This document shows, one piece after another, positions 54,318 to 63,700 of a DNA stretch of 64,000 nt. Every line of letters begins with the position of its first letter. Positions within the stretch are counted from its first letter, which is position 1. The stretch is from contig NZ_LIYD01000005.1 of assembly GCF_001278115.1 (NCBI RefSeq), positions 2,517,510 to 2,581,509 on the forward strand, in the 5' to 3' direction. A program made the translations under genes and the position numbers. The notes below the pieces were generated by a model. The model ran no database searches. It saw only the letters and a list, made by a program, of their open reading frames with translations, and was not told the origin of the DNA. The stretch comes from Flavobacterium akiainvivens (lineage in GTDB: Bacteria; Bacteroidota; Bacteroidia; Flavobacteriales; Flavobacteriaceae).

Positions 54318-55559
54318 TTAGTCTTCAAACTCCTCCTTAAGAACCCTCATTACCTCACGGATGGTTTCTTCTTCAAGGTCGGTCCTCCTCACAAGGTCTG
54401 CAACATCCTGGCTCAGCACACTCCTGGCGGTGTCAAGGCCTATTTTTGCAAACTCGTCTATAATCCACTGTTCAATTTCGTCAGAGAACTCGGTTAGCTC
54501 AACGTCTTCATCTTCGGCAGCATTACCCTCACGTATAACATCAAGCTCATAACCCGTCAATAACCCTGCCAGCTTAATATTGTGCCCGCCGCGGCCTATG
54601 GCCTTGCTTACTTCTTCAAGCTTAAGGAACACATCTGCCCTGTTAGCGCTCTCGTCTATTTTTATAGATGAAACCTTAGCCGGGCTAAGCGCACGCGATA
54701 TATAAAGTTGCGTGTTTGTAGTATAGTTTATAACGTCTATGTTTTCATTGCCCAGTTCGCGCACAATACCATGAATCCTCGAGCCCTTCATACCCACACA
54801 GGCACCTACAGGGTCTATCCTGTCATCATAGCTGTCTACGGCTACTTTTGCTTTTTCGCCCGGAATGCGCACTACTTTTTTAACGGTAATAAGGCCATCA
54901 AAAACTTCCGGTATTTCCTGTTCAAACAGTTTTTCAAGGAATTTTTCTGATGTACGGCTCATTATAATTTGTGGCTTATTGCCCTTAAGCTCCACATTTT
55001 CTATAATACCCCTTACGTTATCACCTTTACGGAAAAAGTCTGACGGGATTTGTTTTTCTTTTGGCAAAACAATCTCATTCCCTTCATCATCCACCAAAAT
55101 TACAGCTTTTGGCCTTACGTGGTGCACTTCTGCCGTATAAATATCACCAATAATGTCTTTAAATTGTTTATAAAGGTTGGTGTTATCGTGTTCGTGTATC
55201 TTAGAAATCAGGTTTTGGCGTAGCGCAAGTATAGCCCTGCGGCCCAGCTGGATAAGCTTTACCTCTTCCGAAACATCTTCTCCCACTTCAAAGTCAGGCT
55301 CTATCTTGCGGGCTTCGCTAAGCGATATTTCAGAGTTAGGGTCTTCCACCTCACCATCAGCCACCACCACGCGGTTTCTCCATATCTCCATGTCGCCTTT
55401 ATCCGGGTTTATGATAATATCAAAATTATCATCACTGCCATATTTCTTTTTCAGCGCGTTCCTGAACACATCTTCAAGTATAGACATAAGGGTAACCCTG
55501 TCTATAAGCTTATCATCCTTAAACTCTGAAAACGAATCTATTAATGCCAGATTTTCCAT
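54318..55559 (-). CDS. nusA: Transcription termination/antitermination factor NusA
   Basis: RNA polymerase-binding factor that modulates pausing and termination. The 413-residue protein has the NusA N-terminal domain (about 1-125), S1 domain (about 130-200), and two KH domains (about 230-365, with KVAVDSYDDRIDPVGACVGMKGSRI and GRGGHNIKLAG), and a short acidic C-terminal extension (NAAEDEDVELTEF to the end) instead of the longer E. coli one. It sits between rimP and infB, with 17 bases to rimP. Confidence 0.97.
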   Translation of the reverse strand: MENLALIDSFSEFKDDKLIDRVTLMSILEDVFRNALKKKYGSDDNFDIIINPDKGDMEIWRNRVVVADGEVEDPNSEISLSEARKIEPDFEVGEDVSEEVKLIQLGRRAILALRQNLISKIHEHDNTNLYKQFKDIIGDIYTAEVHHVRPKAVILVDDEGNEIVLPKEKQIPSDFFRKGDNVRGIIENVELKGNKPQIIMSRTSEKFLEKLFEQEIPEVFDGLITVKKVVRIPGEKAKVAVDSYDDRIDPVGACVGMKGSRIHGIVRELGNENIDVINYTTNTQLYISRALSPAKVSSIKIDESANRADVFLKLEEVSKAIGRGGHNIKLAGLLTGYELDVIREGNAAEDEDVELTEFSDEIEQWIIDEFAKIGLDTARSVLSQDVADLVRRTDLEEETIREVMRVLKEEFED

Positions 55560-55576
55560 GCCAACTTTTTATAAAT

Positions 55577-56044
55577 TTAAAATTTTATTACAACAACTGC
55601 TTCTTTAATATCCGCAAAGGGCACTTCTGCCTTTTTGTTTACGGTTTCTTTTCCTTTACCTATTTTTTTAGGTTCGCGGGCCGTCCACTCCAGTATTGCC
55701 GCCCCGGGGGTAGCACCTGTAAGCTCTGCCTCTATCACTTCGCCTGCCGTGGTGGTTACCTTAAGGGTGCGCCCCACGTTTTTTGCATACTGCCTGGGCA
55801 GCAGCAAAGGGCTTGCCGCACCGCCCGAAGCCACTTCAAGCGAAAAATCTTCTTCCTCCCTGTCAAGGTTGTGCTCTATAGCACGGCTTACATCAATACA
55901 GTCCTGAAGCGTAACACCATTATCACCATCTATAATTACAGTAATTTTGTTTGAGGTGTTAATATCAAGGCTTATTAAAAAAAGCTCAGGGCGTTCATTA
56001 AGGGCCTGCTCAAGCAGCTCAGCCACTTTTTGTTTAAATGCCAT
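55577..56044 (-). CDS. rimP: Ribosome maturation factor RimP
   Basis: A 155-residue protein needed for 30S subunit maturation. It has the alpha/beta N-terminal domain with [30 protein letters not shown] and [26 protein letters not shown], then a beta-barrel C-terminal part. Length is normal. It is the first gene of the rimP-nusA-infB operon. Its leader carries a terminator-like hairpin just before the start codon, which may attenuate the operon. Confidence 0.95.
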   Translation of the reverse strand: MAFKQKVAELLEQALNERPELFLISLDINTSNKITVIIDGDNGVTLQDCIDVSRAIEHNLDREEEDFSLEVASGGAASPLLLPRQYAKNVGRTLKVTTTAGEVIEAELTGATPGAAILEWTAREPKKIGKGKETVNKKAEVPFADIKEAVVVIKF

Positions 56045-56056
56045 ATTTGTATAAAA

Positions 56057-56078
56057 AGAGGGGGCACCTGCCCCCTCA
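56057..56078 (-). terminator. Terminator-like hairpin in the rimP leader (possible attenuator)
   Basis: On the minus strand GAGGGGGC pairs with GCCCCCTC around AGGT, then CTTTTTATAC; the ATG of rimP follows 13 bases later. Upstream lies a TATATTTG box (56106-56113), so the hairpin is inside the transcribed leader. The region is between divergent genes, so it does not end either upstream gene. Confidence 0.6.
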
Positions 56079-56105
56079 TTATTTAGTTTTTAGTAAATAA
56101 CTGTG

Positions 56106-56113
56106 CAAATATA
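56106..56113 (-). promoter_or_regulatory. -7 box of the rimP-nusA-infB operon
   Basis: TATATTTG on the minus strand matches TAnnTTTG; transcription would start near 56100 and yield a leader of about 55 bases. Confidence 0.45.
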
Positions 56114-56214
56114 GTAATATTTTTTATAACTTGAAAATCATTACATAATGTGAAAATTAATTTATACTTTTAGGCGATTAAATTCAGCCAAATTTGTTAA
56201 AACTTACACAAACT

Positions 56215-57042
56215 ATGAAAAAAATTCTAGTCCCTACCGACTTTTCAGATTATGCAGAATATGCCCTTAAGGTAGCTGCACAAATTGCAAAGGAAAATAA
56301 TGGCGAAATAGTACTGGTACACCTGCTTGAAGTGCCGGGCCAGGAAAGCGATGCCGTTACTGACGGTGCCGACATACCTGAAATTATGTTCTTTATGAAA
56401 AAAGCACACGAGCTTTTTGAAGATACAAAATCTGCCGACTATCTTGAAGGAATACCTGTAGAAGAAGTTATTCAGTTTGACAGGGCTTTTGAAGGCATTG
56501 TAAAAACTGCAAAAAAACACGAGGTAGACCTTATTGTTATGGGTTCTCACGGTGCAAGCGGCTTCCAGGAAATGTTTATTGGCAGCAATACTGAGAAAGT
56601 TGTAAGAACATCAGATGTACCTGTACTGGTTATCAAGAAAAACGAAGGCGGCTTTAACCCGGCTAACTTTGTATTTGCTTCTAACTTTACTGACGAGATT
56701 AAAAAGCCTTTTGCACAAGCCGTTGATTTTGCAAACAGCTTTAATGCAAAACTGCACCTTGTTTACGTAAATACACCAAACAACTTTAAAAGCACACACG
56801 CAGCGCAAAAGCTAATTGCTGATTTTGCAGCAGGCTTTACCATTACAAACGGCTACACCTCTAATATATATAACGACACCGATGTTGAAAAAGGCGTACT
56901 GCACTTTGCCAACAGCATTAATGCCGACCTTATAGGCATTTGTACACACGGCAGGAGCGGCCTTGCTCACTTTTTTAACGGCAGCATAAGCGAAGACCTT
57001 GTTAACCATTCAGTAAGGCCTGTAGTTACTTTCAGGATATAA
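56215..57042 (+). CDS. Tandem-domain universal stress protein
   Basis: A 275-residue protein of two Usp domains (about 1-142 and 150-275), the type with an ATP-binding-like motif in the first domain (GSHGASGFQEMFIGSNTEKVVR), the second domain having the corresponding THGRSGLAHFFNGSISEDLV. It probably supports survival under stress; the biochemical activity is unclear. The start MKKILVPTDFSD at 56215 is the family's normal beginning; an in-frame ATG 21 bases before is not. It diverges from the rimP operon. Confidence 0.92.
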   Translation: MKKILVPTDFSDYAEYALKVAAQIAKENNGEIVLVHLLEVPGQESDAVTDGADIPEIMFFMKKAHELFEDTKSADYLEGIPVEEVIQFDRAFEGIVKTAKKHEVDLIVMGSHGASGFQEMFIGSNTEKVVRTSDVPVLVIKKNEGGFNPANFVFASNFTDEIKKPFAQAVDFANSFNAKLHLVYVNTPNNFKSTHAAQKLIADFAAGFTITNGYTSNIYNDTDVEKGVLHFANSINADLIGICTHGRSGLAHFFNGSISEDLVNHSVRPVVTFRI

Positions 57043-57067
57043 CTCTACACAAGGCTCATAAAACAAT

Positions 57068-57096
57068 AATGCCCCGCAAATTTTGCGGGGCATTTA
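57068..57096. terminator. Bidirectional terminator, universal stress protein/M43
   Basis: ATGCCCCGC and GCGGGGCAT form a stem with a AAATTTT loop and T-runs on both sides between convergent genes. Confidence 0.9.
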
Positions 57097-57118
57097 TTTT
57101 TATCTTAAACCTGTCAAA

Positions 57119-58522
57119 TTAGTTTTTTACAAACTTAAATGTTTTGGTTTGTACACCTTTGTCTACTTTAATCATATAAACACCGTTAGCATAAGCCGAT
57201 GTGTTTATAGTAAGATCTGAATCAGTGCTCACTTTAACCGTATTTACAACCTGGCCCAGGCTATTAAATATCGTTAAGCTATCAGGCAGCTCGCCATCAA
57301 CACCCGAAACAGTTACCACAGTTTGTGCCGGGTTAGGATAAAGGTAGATATTCTTCATGCCAAAACCATCTATAGCACCCACCGGGGCCTGGCAACCATC
57401 TGAAGTTTTCAAAGAAACACGCCTTGTAGCATTATTTAACACTGCAACCATGCGGTCTTTCTGATCTTCTGTAAACACATTCATACAAGCATCGTTAGTA
57501 TACTCCATGTAGTTTTCAATCATGTCTACACCCGGCGCAGACGGGCATGAATCTACAAAAGAGCATGTATAATTATAACCAGAAGTTGCAGGGGTATCTG
57601 GACAATAGTCGTTATTTGAATCTGCAGCATTTACAGAGCAAGAACCACTATCGCCACTTACGTGCAACAACCCAAGGTAGTGACCCACCTCATGCGTTGC
57701 AGTACGCCCATATATATACATATTTTGTGTATCATATTGTCCCTGAGCATAGATTGCCTTAGAACCAAAATACCTGTAACCTATTACAACGCCGTCTGTA
57801 TTTGAAGAACCATTATTAGCAGGCAGGCCTGAAACACCACTGTTATTAGGAAACTGTGCATAACCAAGCAGGCCCGACTGGTTACCAAAGTTTAATACCC
57901 AGATATTTAAATACTTTTGAGGGTTCCAGATAGTAACAGGCTTAACATTATCATCTATATTCTCAATCATCTCATCAGGATTTGAACTACCCCAAGATGC
58001 CTCACCAAGGTTTACCCTGTCTACACCGTTTGTAGGGTTACCCTGAGGATCTCTTTGCGCAAGGCAAAACTCAATTTCAGTATCAGCCCCTACAATATTT
58101 TCATTCCATCCCGGTGTATTTACCATCCTGCGGTAATCCTGGTTAAGCACAGTAATTTGAGAAAGCACCTGCTCATAAGCAATGTTTTCATTACTACCTT
58201 CGGCATCTCCGTTATGAATAACGTGCACCACAACAGGAATAGTAATTACCTCATTAGTACTGTTGGCAGATTTTTGCAGCCTTTTTTGCTTTTGCTGTTT
58301 AACCTTCGGCGCAAGCCAGGCCTCAAACTCCTCGCGAGACTCCATGCCATATTTTTCCCGAAGGTGGTGCTCATATTCACTGCTCGCACACCTTATAAGC
58401 CCATTTTCAGGGTTTACACTCGCAGTCTTTCCAAATATTTTTGGAAGCTCCTGGGCATTAGAAGACCAGGCACCAGCTGTGAGGAGCAGCGTTACAAAAA
58501 TAGAATTAGTAAATTTTTTCAT
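57119..58522 (-). CDS. M43 zinc metalloprotease with T9SS type A sorting domain
   Basis: A secreted 467-residue metalloprotease of the pappalysin (M43) family. Signal peptide to about NAQ24; a propeptide-like charged region follows (about 30-90). The catalytic domain has HEVGHYLGLLH (H277, H281, H287) and the Met-turn segment ENYMEYTNDACMNVF, with four or more cysteines likely forming disulfides. The C-terminal about 75 residues (YPNPAQTVVTVSG... ANGVYMIKVDKGVQTKTFKFVKN) are a T9SS type A sorting domain. The protein is probably released or held at the cell surface to digest peptides or proteins. Confidence 0.95.
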   Translation of the reverse strand: MKKFTNSIFVTLLLTAGAWSSNAQELPKIFGKTASVNPENGLIRCASSEYEHHLREKYGMESREEFEAWLAPKVKQQKQKRLQKSANSTNEVITIPVVVHVIHNGDAEGSNENIAYEQVLSQITVLNQDYRRMVNTPGWNENIVGADTEIEFCLAQRDPQGNPTNGVDRVNLGEASWGSSNPDEMIENIDDNVKPVTIWNPQKYLNIWVLNFGNQSGLLGYAQFPNNSGVSGLPANNGSSNTDGVVIGYRYFGSKAIYAQGQYDTQNMYIYGRTATHEVGHYLGLLHVSGDSGSCSVNAADSNNDYCPDTPATSGYNYTCSFVDSCPSAPGVDMIENYMEYTNDACMNVFTEDQKDRMVAVLNNATRRVSLKTSDGCQAPVGAIDGFGMKNIYLYPNPAQTVVTVSGVDGELPDSLTIFNSLGQVVNTVKVSTDSDLTINTSAYANGVYMIKVDKGVQTKTFKFVKN

Positions 58523-58701
58523 TCTTTGGGTTAATAGTATAATAGAAAATTGTTAAAAAAGTTCCGCAAGGTATTCAAATTCAGAGCAACAAAAAAAAAA
58601 TTTGAGTTAAAATAATCGCACAAAACTAACCCCATGATTTTTAAAATTATAAAACATGAGGTGTATTTACTAAATATGTCGGTAAAAATGCAACGAAAAC
58701 G

Positions 58702-59382
58702 TTAAAAGTATTTCGCAACCGCCTCTTTATAGGTATCTCCAACAGGAATTACGAAATCTTCAATCTGAAGTGTTTTATTATACAAACTTTTCACTTTTTT
58801 AATAGGTATAATGTAAGATCTGTGAACCCTTATAAATTCCGCCTCAGGAAGCTTGGCCAGTATATTTTTCATGGAAACACGCGCCGTTATGGGGTTTTTA
58901 CCTTTAATATGCAGGCGGATGTAATCATCAAGGCCTTCAATAAGCAAAATATCATCATAATCTATGCGGTGCTGTTTATAATCTGCCCTTACGGTAAGAT
59001 AGCCGGCACCTGTTGCTGCCGTGCGCTGCCTTTTTTCTTTTACAGCCTTTTCTACAGCTGCTAAAAAACGGTCAAACGAAAACGGCTTGAGCAAATAGTC
59101 TATGGCATTTACATTAAACCCCTCTACCGCATACTGGCTGTGAGCTGTGGTAAAAATCACCATTACATCAGGCCCGGCAAGCTTGTAAAAGTCAAGCCCC
59201 GTGCGCCCCGGCATATGTATATCAAGAAACAGCAGGTCTACCTGGTTTTTAGCCAGGTATTCAAGCGCCTCATCAGTCTTTGTAAAGGTTTTTTGCAGGC
59301 TTATAAAATTTACCTGCCCACAAAAATGAGACACTACTTTAAGCGCAAGCGGCTCGTCGTCTATTGCAATAGCAGTTATCAT
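58702..59382 (-). CDS. LytTR-type response regulator
   Basis: A 226-residue two-component response regulator. Receiver domain (about 1-115) with D9/E10 (DDEP), phosphoacceptor D54 (LFLDIHMPG), TTAHSQYAVEG and K99-type PFSF; a LytTR DNA-binding domain (about 130-226, DDYIRLHIKG... EFIRVHRSYIIPIKKVKSL). The start overlaps the sensor kinase stop by four bases (ATGA), so they are translated together. The targets are unknown; no LytTR-like direct repeats were found nearby with certainty. Confidence 0.95.
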   Translation of the reverse strand: MITAIAIDDEPLALKVVSHFCGQVNFISLQKTFTKTDEALEYLAKNQVDLLFLDIHMPGRTGLDFYKLAGPDVMVIFTTAHSQYAVEGFNVNAIDYLLKPFSFDRFLAAVEKAVKEKRQRTAATGAGYLTVRADYKQHRIDYDDILLIEGLDDYIRLHIKGKNPITARVSMKNILAKLPEAEFIRVHRSYIIPIKKVKSLYNKTLQIEDFVIPVGDTYKEAVAKYF

Positions 59383-60440
59383 GACAATATTATTTTAAGG
59401 TTTACATTAAAATAGCCCTTTTCATCATTTAGTTTAAGCTCATAGCGGTTAGCATAAAGATAATCAAGCCTCTGCCTGGTATTTTCAAGCCCGTGCCCGC
59501 TTTCTTCATCGGGTTGTAGGGCTACAGCAACTTTTTTATTGCACACGCTAAGCTGCAGTGTTTTCTCATCTACAAATATATTTATGGCTATATCTGCCTC
59601 TTCTTCAGGATTAAGCCCATATTTAAACGCATTTTCTACAAACGGTATTAAAAGCATGGGAGAGATATACTTACCCACCAGGTTGCCATCTACAATAAAA
59701 GCGAACATTGTGGTGTCGTCCATCCTTAACTGCTGCAGGCTCACATAGTTTTTAAGGTAGTTAATTTCGCTTTCAAGCGATACACTTTCGCGGCCGCTTT
59801 CGGTAACCACATACCGCATCATGCTCGATAGTTTTAATACGGCTTCGGGGGCGGCATCATTTTTTTCGAGTGTAAGCGCATACAGGCTATTAAGGGTATT
59901 AAACAAAAAATGCGGGTTTATCTGCGCTTTAAGATAAGACACTTCAGTCTTTAGTTTTTCCTGCTGTATAACCTCAAGCCTGCGGCTTAGCCTCAATAAA
60001 AAAGAAAGGAAAAAAATCAGCAAAAAATGCAGCGTACCCCCTATATACATTGGCGGTATAAAAGTTTGCCTTCTCCACATTCGCGGTGGCATACCCGCAC
60101 CTTTTGGCATAGGCATGTTCATATTTGGCCCCGGCATACCCCCTGGCATCCCTTCATGAAAAAACAGGTTGGGTATTAGCAGGGTTGCCAAAAGGCAAAC
60201 CACCACAAGCCCGAAAAATATTTTAAACCTGCGCGTAAAATAAAATTGGGGTACCAGGTAAAAAAAATTAAAGTAAAAAAAGCCCAGCAATAAAATATGC
60301 GATAAAAACTCCCGCTTAAAGGGATCTATGCGCAACAGGCTTGTTTTGCCATGGGTATCGGGGCTAACCAAAACGGGCACACTTATATATAATAAAGACC
60401 CAAGCAATGCCAGCAGGTAATATTGTGTTTTTTTTGCCAT
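59379..60440 (-). CDS. LytS-family sensor histidine kinase with Met-rich loop
   Basis: A 353-residue membrane sensor kinase of the His_kinase (LytS-like) type. Four membrane segments (about 7-25, 46-66, 73-92 and 132-149), then the kinase with H177 in QINPHFLFNTLNSLYAL, N-box LLIPFVENAFKYGL and G-box GHGLENTRQRLDYLY. The loop between segments 3 and 4 (residues about 93-131) faces the periplasm by topology and contains eight methionines, with MPGGMPGPNMNMPMPKGAGM. Such loops bind Cu(I) or Ag(I) in known proteins, suggesting metal sensing, which is inference. It is co-translated with the response regulator. Confidence 0.92.
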   Translation of the reverse strand: MAKKTQYYLLALLGSLLYISVPVLVSPDTHGKTSLLRIDPFKREFLSHILLLGFFYFNFFYLVPQFYFTRRFKIFFGLVVVCLLATLLIPNLFFHEGMPGGMPGPNMNMPMPKGAGMPPRMWRRQTFIPPMYIGGTLHFLLIFFLSFLLRLSRRLEVIQQEKLKTEVSYLKAQINPHFLFNTLNSLYALTLEKNDAAPEAVLKLSSMMRYVVTESGRESVSLESEINYLKNYVSLQQLRMDDTTMFAFIVDGNLVGKYISPMLLIPFVENAFKYGLNPEEEADIAINIFVDEKTLQLSVCNKKVAVALQPDEESGHGLENTRQRLDYLYANRYELKLNDEKGYFNVNLKIILS

Positions 60441-60456
60441 TAGACTAAAATATACC

Positions 60457-60464
60457 CAAAACTA
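60457..60464 (-). promoter_or_regulatory. -7 box of the two-component operon
   Basis: TAGTTTTG on the minus strand matches TAnnTTTG, 16 bases before the ATG at 60440. Confidence 0.45.
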
Positions 60465-60729
60465 CACCAATAATATACAACCTATATATATTAGCGGTTA
60501 AAGCCTTATTTAATACGGTAAAATACAAATTCTTAATGCGGCCTTGCAAATACTCTTTCTAAAAAAGCGTATACTAAATTAGGGTAGTTATGTTTTTAAC
60601 TGTTTAATTACATTTATCCAAAATTAACAATTCTTTACAAATTTAAATTCAGGCTTTTATGCAATTATTTCGCTTGAAAGTTTGGTTTAATTTTATATTT
60701 TTATAAAAAAATTAACAAATTGCTATGCA
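60465..60729. other. Divergent intergenic region before the giant repeat gene
   Basis: AT-rich, no gene or hairpin of note. No clear TAnnTTTG box was seen directly before the GTG start at 60730, so the promoter of the repeat protein is not identified. Confidence 0.5.
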
Positions 60730-63700
60730 GTGAAACTTTACCCTTATCTTACACTACTTCTACTACTTGTTTATAGCACTTATACCTCAGCACAAAACGA
60801 TTGCCCTGAGGCAATAATGGTTTGTGGCCGTGCCGATTTTTATGACCTGGAGGCAGAGGGCTTTGGCGACCTGCTGGAAATTACATCGGGCAACGCATGC
60901 CTTAGCGGCGAAAACAATACCGTTTGGATTGAAATACTTATAAAAGACGGCGGCACCCTGGGCTTTGACCTTACACCGGCAAACCCAAGCCTGGTAACCG
61001 ATTTCGACTTTTGGCTTTTTGGCCCGGATGTAACGTGCAGTAACCTGGGCACAGCGCTAAGGTGCAGTACCACAAACCCGCTACAGGCCGGTCTTAATTA
61101 TGTTACCACAGGTATGAATGAAGAAAGTGAAGATACGAGCGAAGGCCCCGGCCCTGATGGCGATGCTTATGTAAACTGGATAACTGTAGAAGACGGGCAA
61201 GCCTACTACCTTATTGTAGACCGCCCCCACGGCAACGGCAATTTTAGTATTGACTGGACCGGCACGGCAACGTTTCATGATATCCCTGAATTTTTAAACC
61301 CAGACAACATAACGCTGGATATGTCTGATTGCGACGGCAATTATATGTATGACCCTACGTTTGCCTTTAACCTTACTGCACATGAGGCAATGTGGACCGG
61401 AACCCAAACCTACGTTGCTTTTACCTACCACACCAGCCTTAATGATGTTACAACCGGCGAAGACCCCATAGAAAACCCTTCAGCTTATCAAAACGTTACA
61501 AACCCGCAAACCATTTATGTGCGGATGACCAACACCGTTACAGGATGTTATGACACCGAAACCTTTACCATAACGCGTGAAATACTCCCGGCCGGAGATC
61601 CGTTTAACTTATTTGAATGCGACGATAATAATGATGGCTATGCCGTTTTTAACCTTGCCGAAAATAATAACAGTGTTATAAACGGGCAGGCTAACTGCAC
61701 CGTTACCTATTATAATGACATTGTAAACGCTATGGAGGGCATTAATGACATTGGCCCGGTGTACCAAAACACCACCCCCTACAGCCAGGTAATATATGCA
61801 AGGCTTATGCAAACCGGGTGTGATGGGTATGACCTAAAAGAGTTTACCATTACTACATCGCAGCCGCAGTTTGAAAACCCTAATAACATAAACATTAACC
61901 TGAGCCAGTGCGATGATGATGGTGTAGACGACAACTCAACCCCGTTTAACCTTACCGTGCACGAAGATATGTTTGCAGGTGGCAATAACAGCCTTATTTT
62001 CAGCTACCACATTACCCAGGAAGCAGCTAATAATGGTAGCCCCGCCATAAATAATCCTTTGGCTTATGCCAATACCGGTAACCCGCAAACCATTTATGTA
62101 AGGGTTTTAGATACCGAAACCGGATGTACGAACACCATACCGTTAACACTAACCATTACCAGCGAAATTACAGCAGGCGCACAACCGCTTACGTTTTGCG
62201 ATTATGGTAATGATGGCCAGGAAGAAGCGGTACTCAGCACTTATGATGCTATAATTAAAAACGGTAATACCACAGCTGCCGTTACCTACTACCTTTCTGA
62301 AGAAAATGCCCAAAACAGCGAAAACCCAATTACCACATATACCGCCACTTATGATATGCAACTACTATGGGCAAGGCTGGAAAGCACCCAGGGTTGTTTT
62401 GCTTATGATGTGGTTTCGTTTTATGTATGGGCAGTACCGGTACCGGTTGCAAACAATCCGGATAATATTAGCCTGAACCAGGAATCGTGCGATGATGATA
62501 ACGTTAATGACGATGCTACCGGCTTTAACCTTACACTGCATGAAGCCATGCTGCTGGGCAGCCAGACAGGCTTTACCGTTACCTACCACCACACCCAGGA
62601 AAATGCCGAAACCGGGCAGCTACCCATTGGTAACCCATACAACTACATAAGCTCTATTCCGGTTAAAACCATTTATATGCGCATTGCTAATGAATATGGC
62701 TGCGAAACCGTTGTTCCCTTTACCATAGAAATTACAGAACCCCTTGCGCCGGGCAACCCTGTAAACCTTGTTTTGTGCGACGACAACCAAAATGGCATCA
62801 ACACCTTTAACCTTGCACAAAACTCAGCCACAATAATAGGCAACAGTATAGATGGCGCCGTGAGTTACCACGCCACGCAGGCCGATGCCATAAACGGGTT
62901 TAATGCACTGCCCACTACATTTACAAACACTACACCTTACAGCCAGCATATTTGGGCAAGGCTTTACAATACCGCCGGATGCCAGGGCTTTTACATAAGG
63001 CATTTTACCATAAATATACAGCCGCTGCCACAGTTTCAAAATCCTGATAACCTGGACCTAAACCTGGCCGACTGCGATGATTTTGGCCCGGATGACCAAT
63101 CTACCCTGTTTGATCTTACCACTCACGAAGCTGCTTTTACCGGCTTTCAGCAAAATATGTATTACAGCTATTTTACAACTTTACAGGCCGCTGAAAATGG
63201 CATAACCCCTATTGGCAACGCACAGACTTATGCCAATACATCTAACCCGCAAACTATTTATGTACGGGCATACAATTCGCAAACGGGCTGCCACAGCATT
63301 ATGCCCTTTACACTAACCGTAACCAACCCCGTTGTAGCTGCTACACCTCCGCAGCTTGTAGGGTGCGATATAGATGGTAATGGCTCAGAGCTGGTAGACC
63401 TTACCCTTAATGATGCCTTTATCCAAAACGGCAACACAACTGCAGCTATAACCTATTATACTACTGAAACCAACGCTGTTAACGAGGTTAGCCCCATTAC
63501 CACTTATCTGGCTGCTTATACCGTTACCACACTATATGCCAGGCTCGAAAACACCGAAGGCTGCTACGGGCATGATATTATACCTATTACCGTTGTTGCC
63601 ATGCCGTTGCCGGTATTTAATATCCCCGCAGGAACTGACCTTACCCTTACGGAATGCGATGAAGATGGCGTTATGAACAACAGCACCGCCTTTGACCTCA

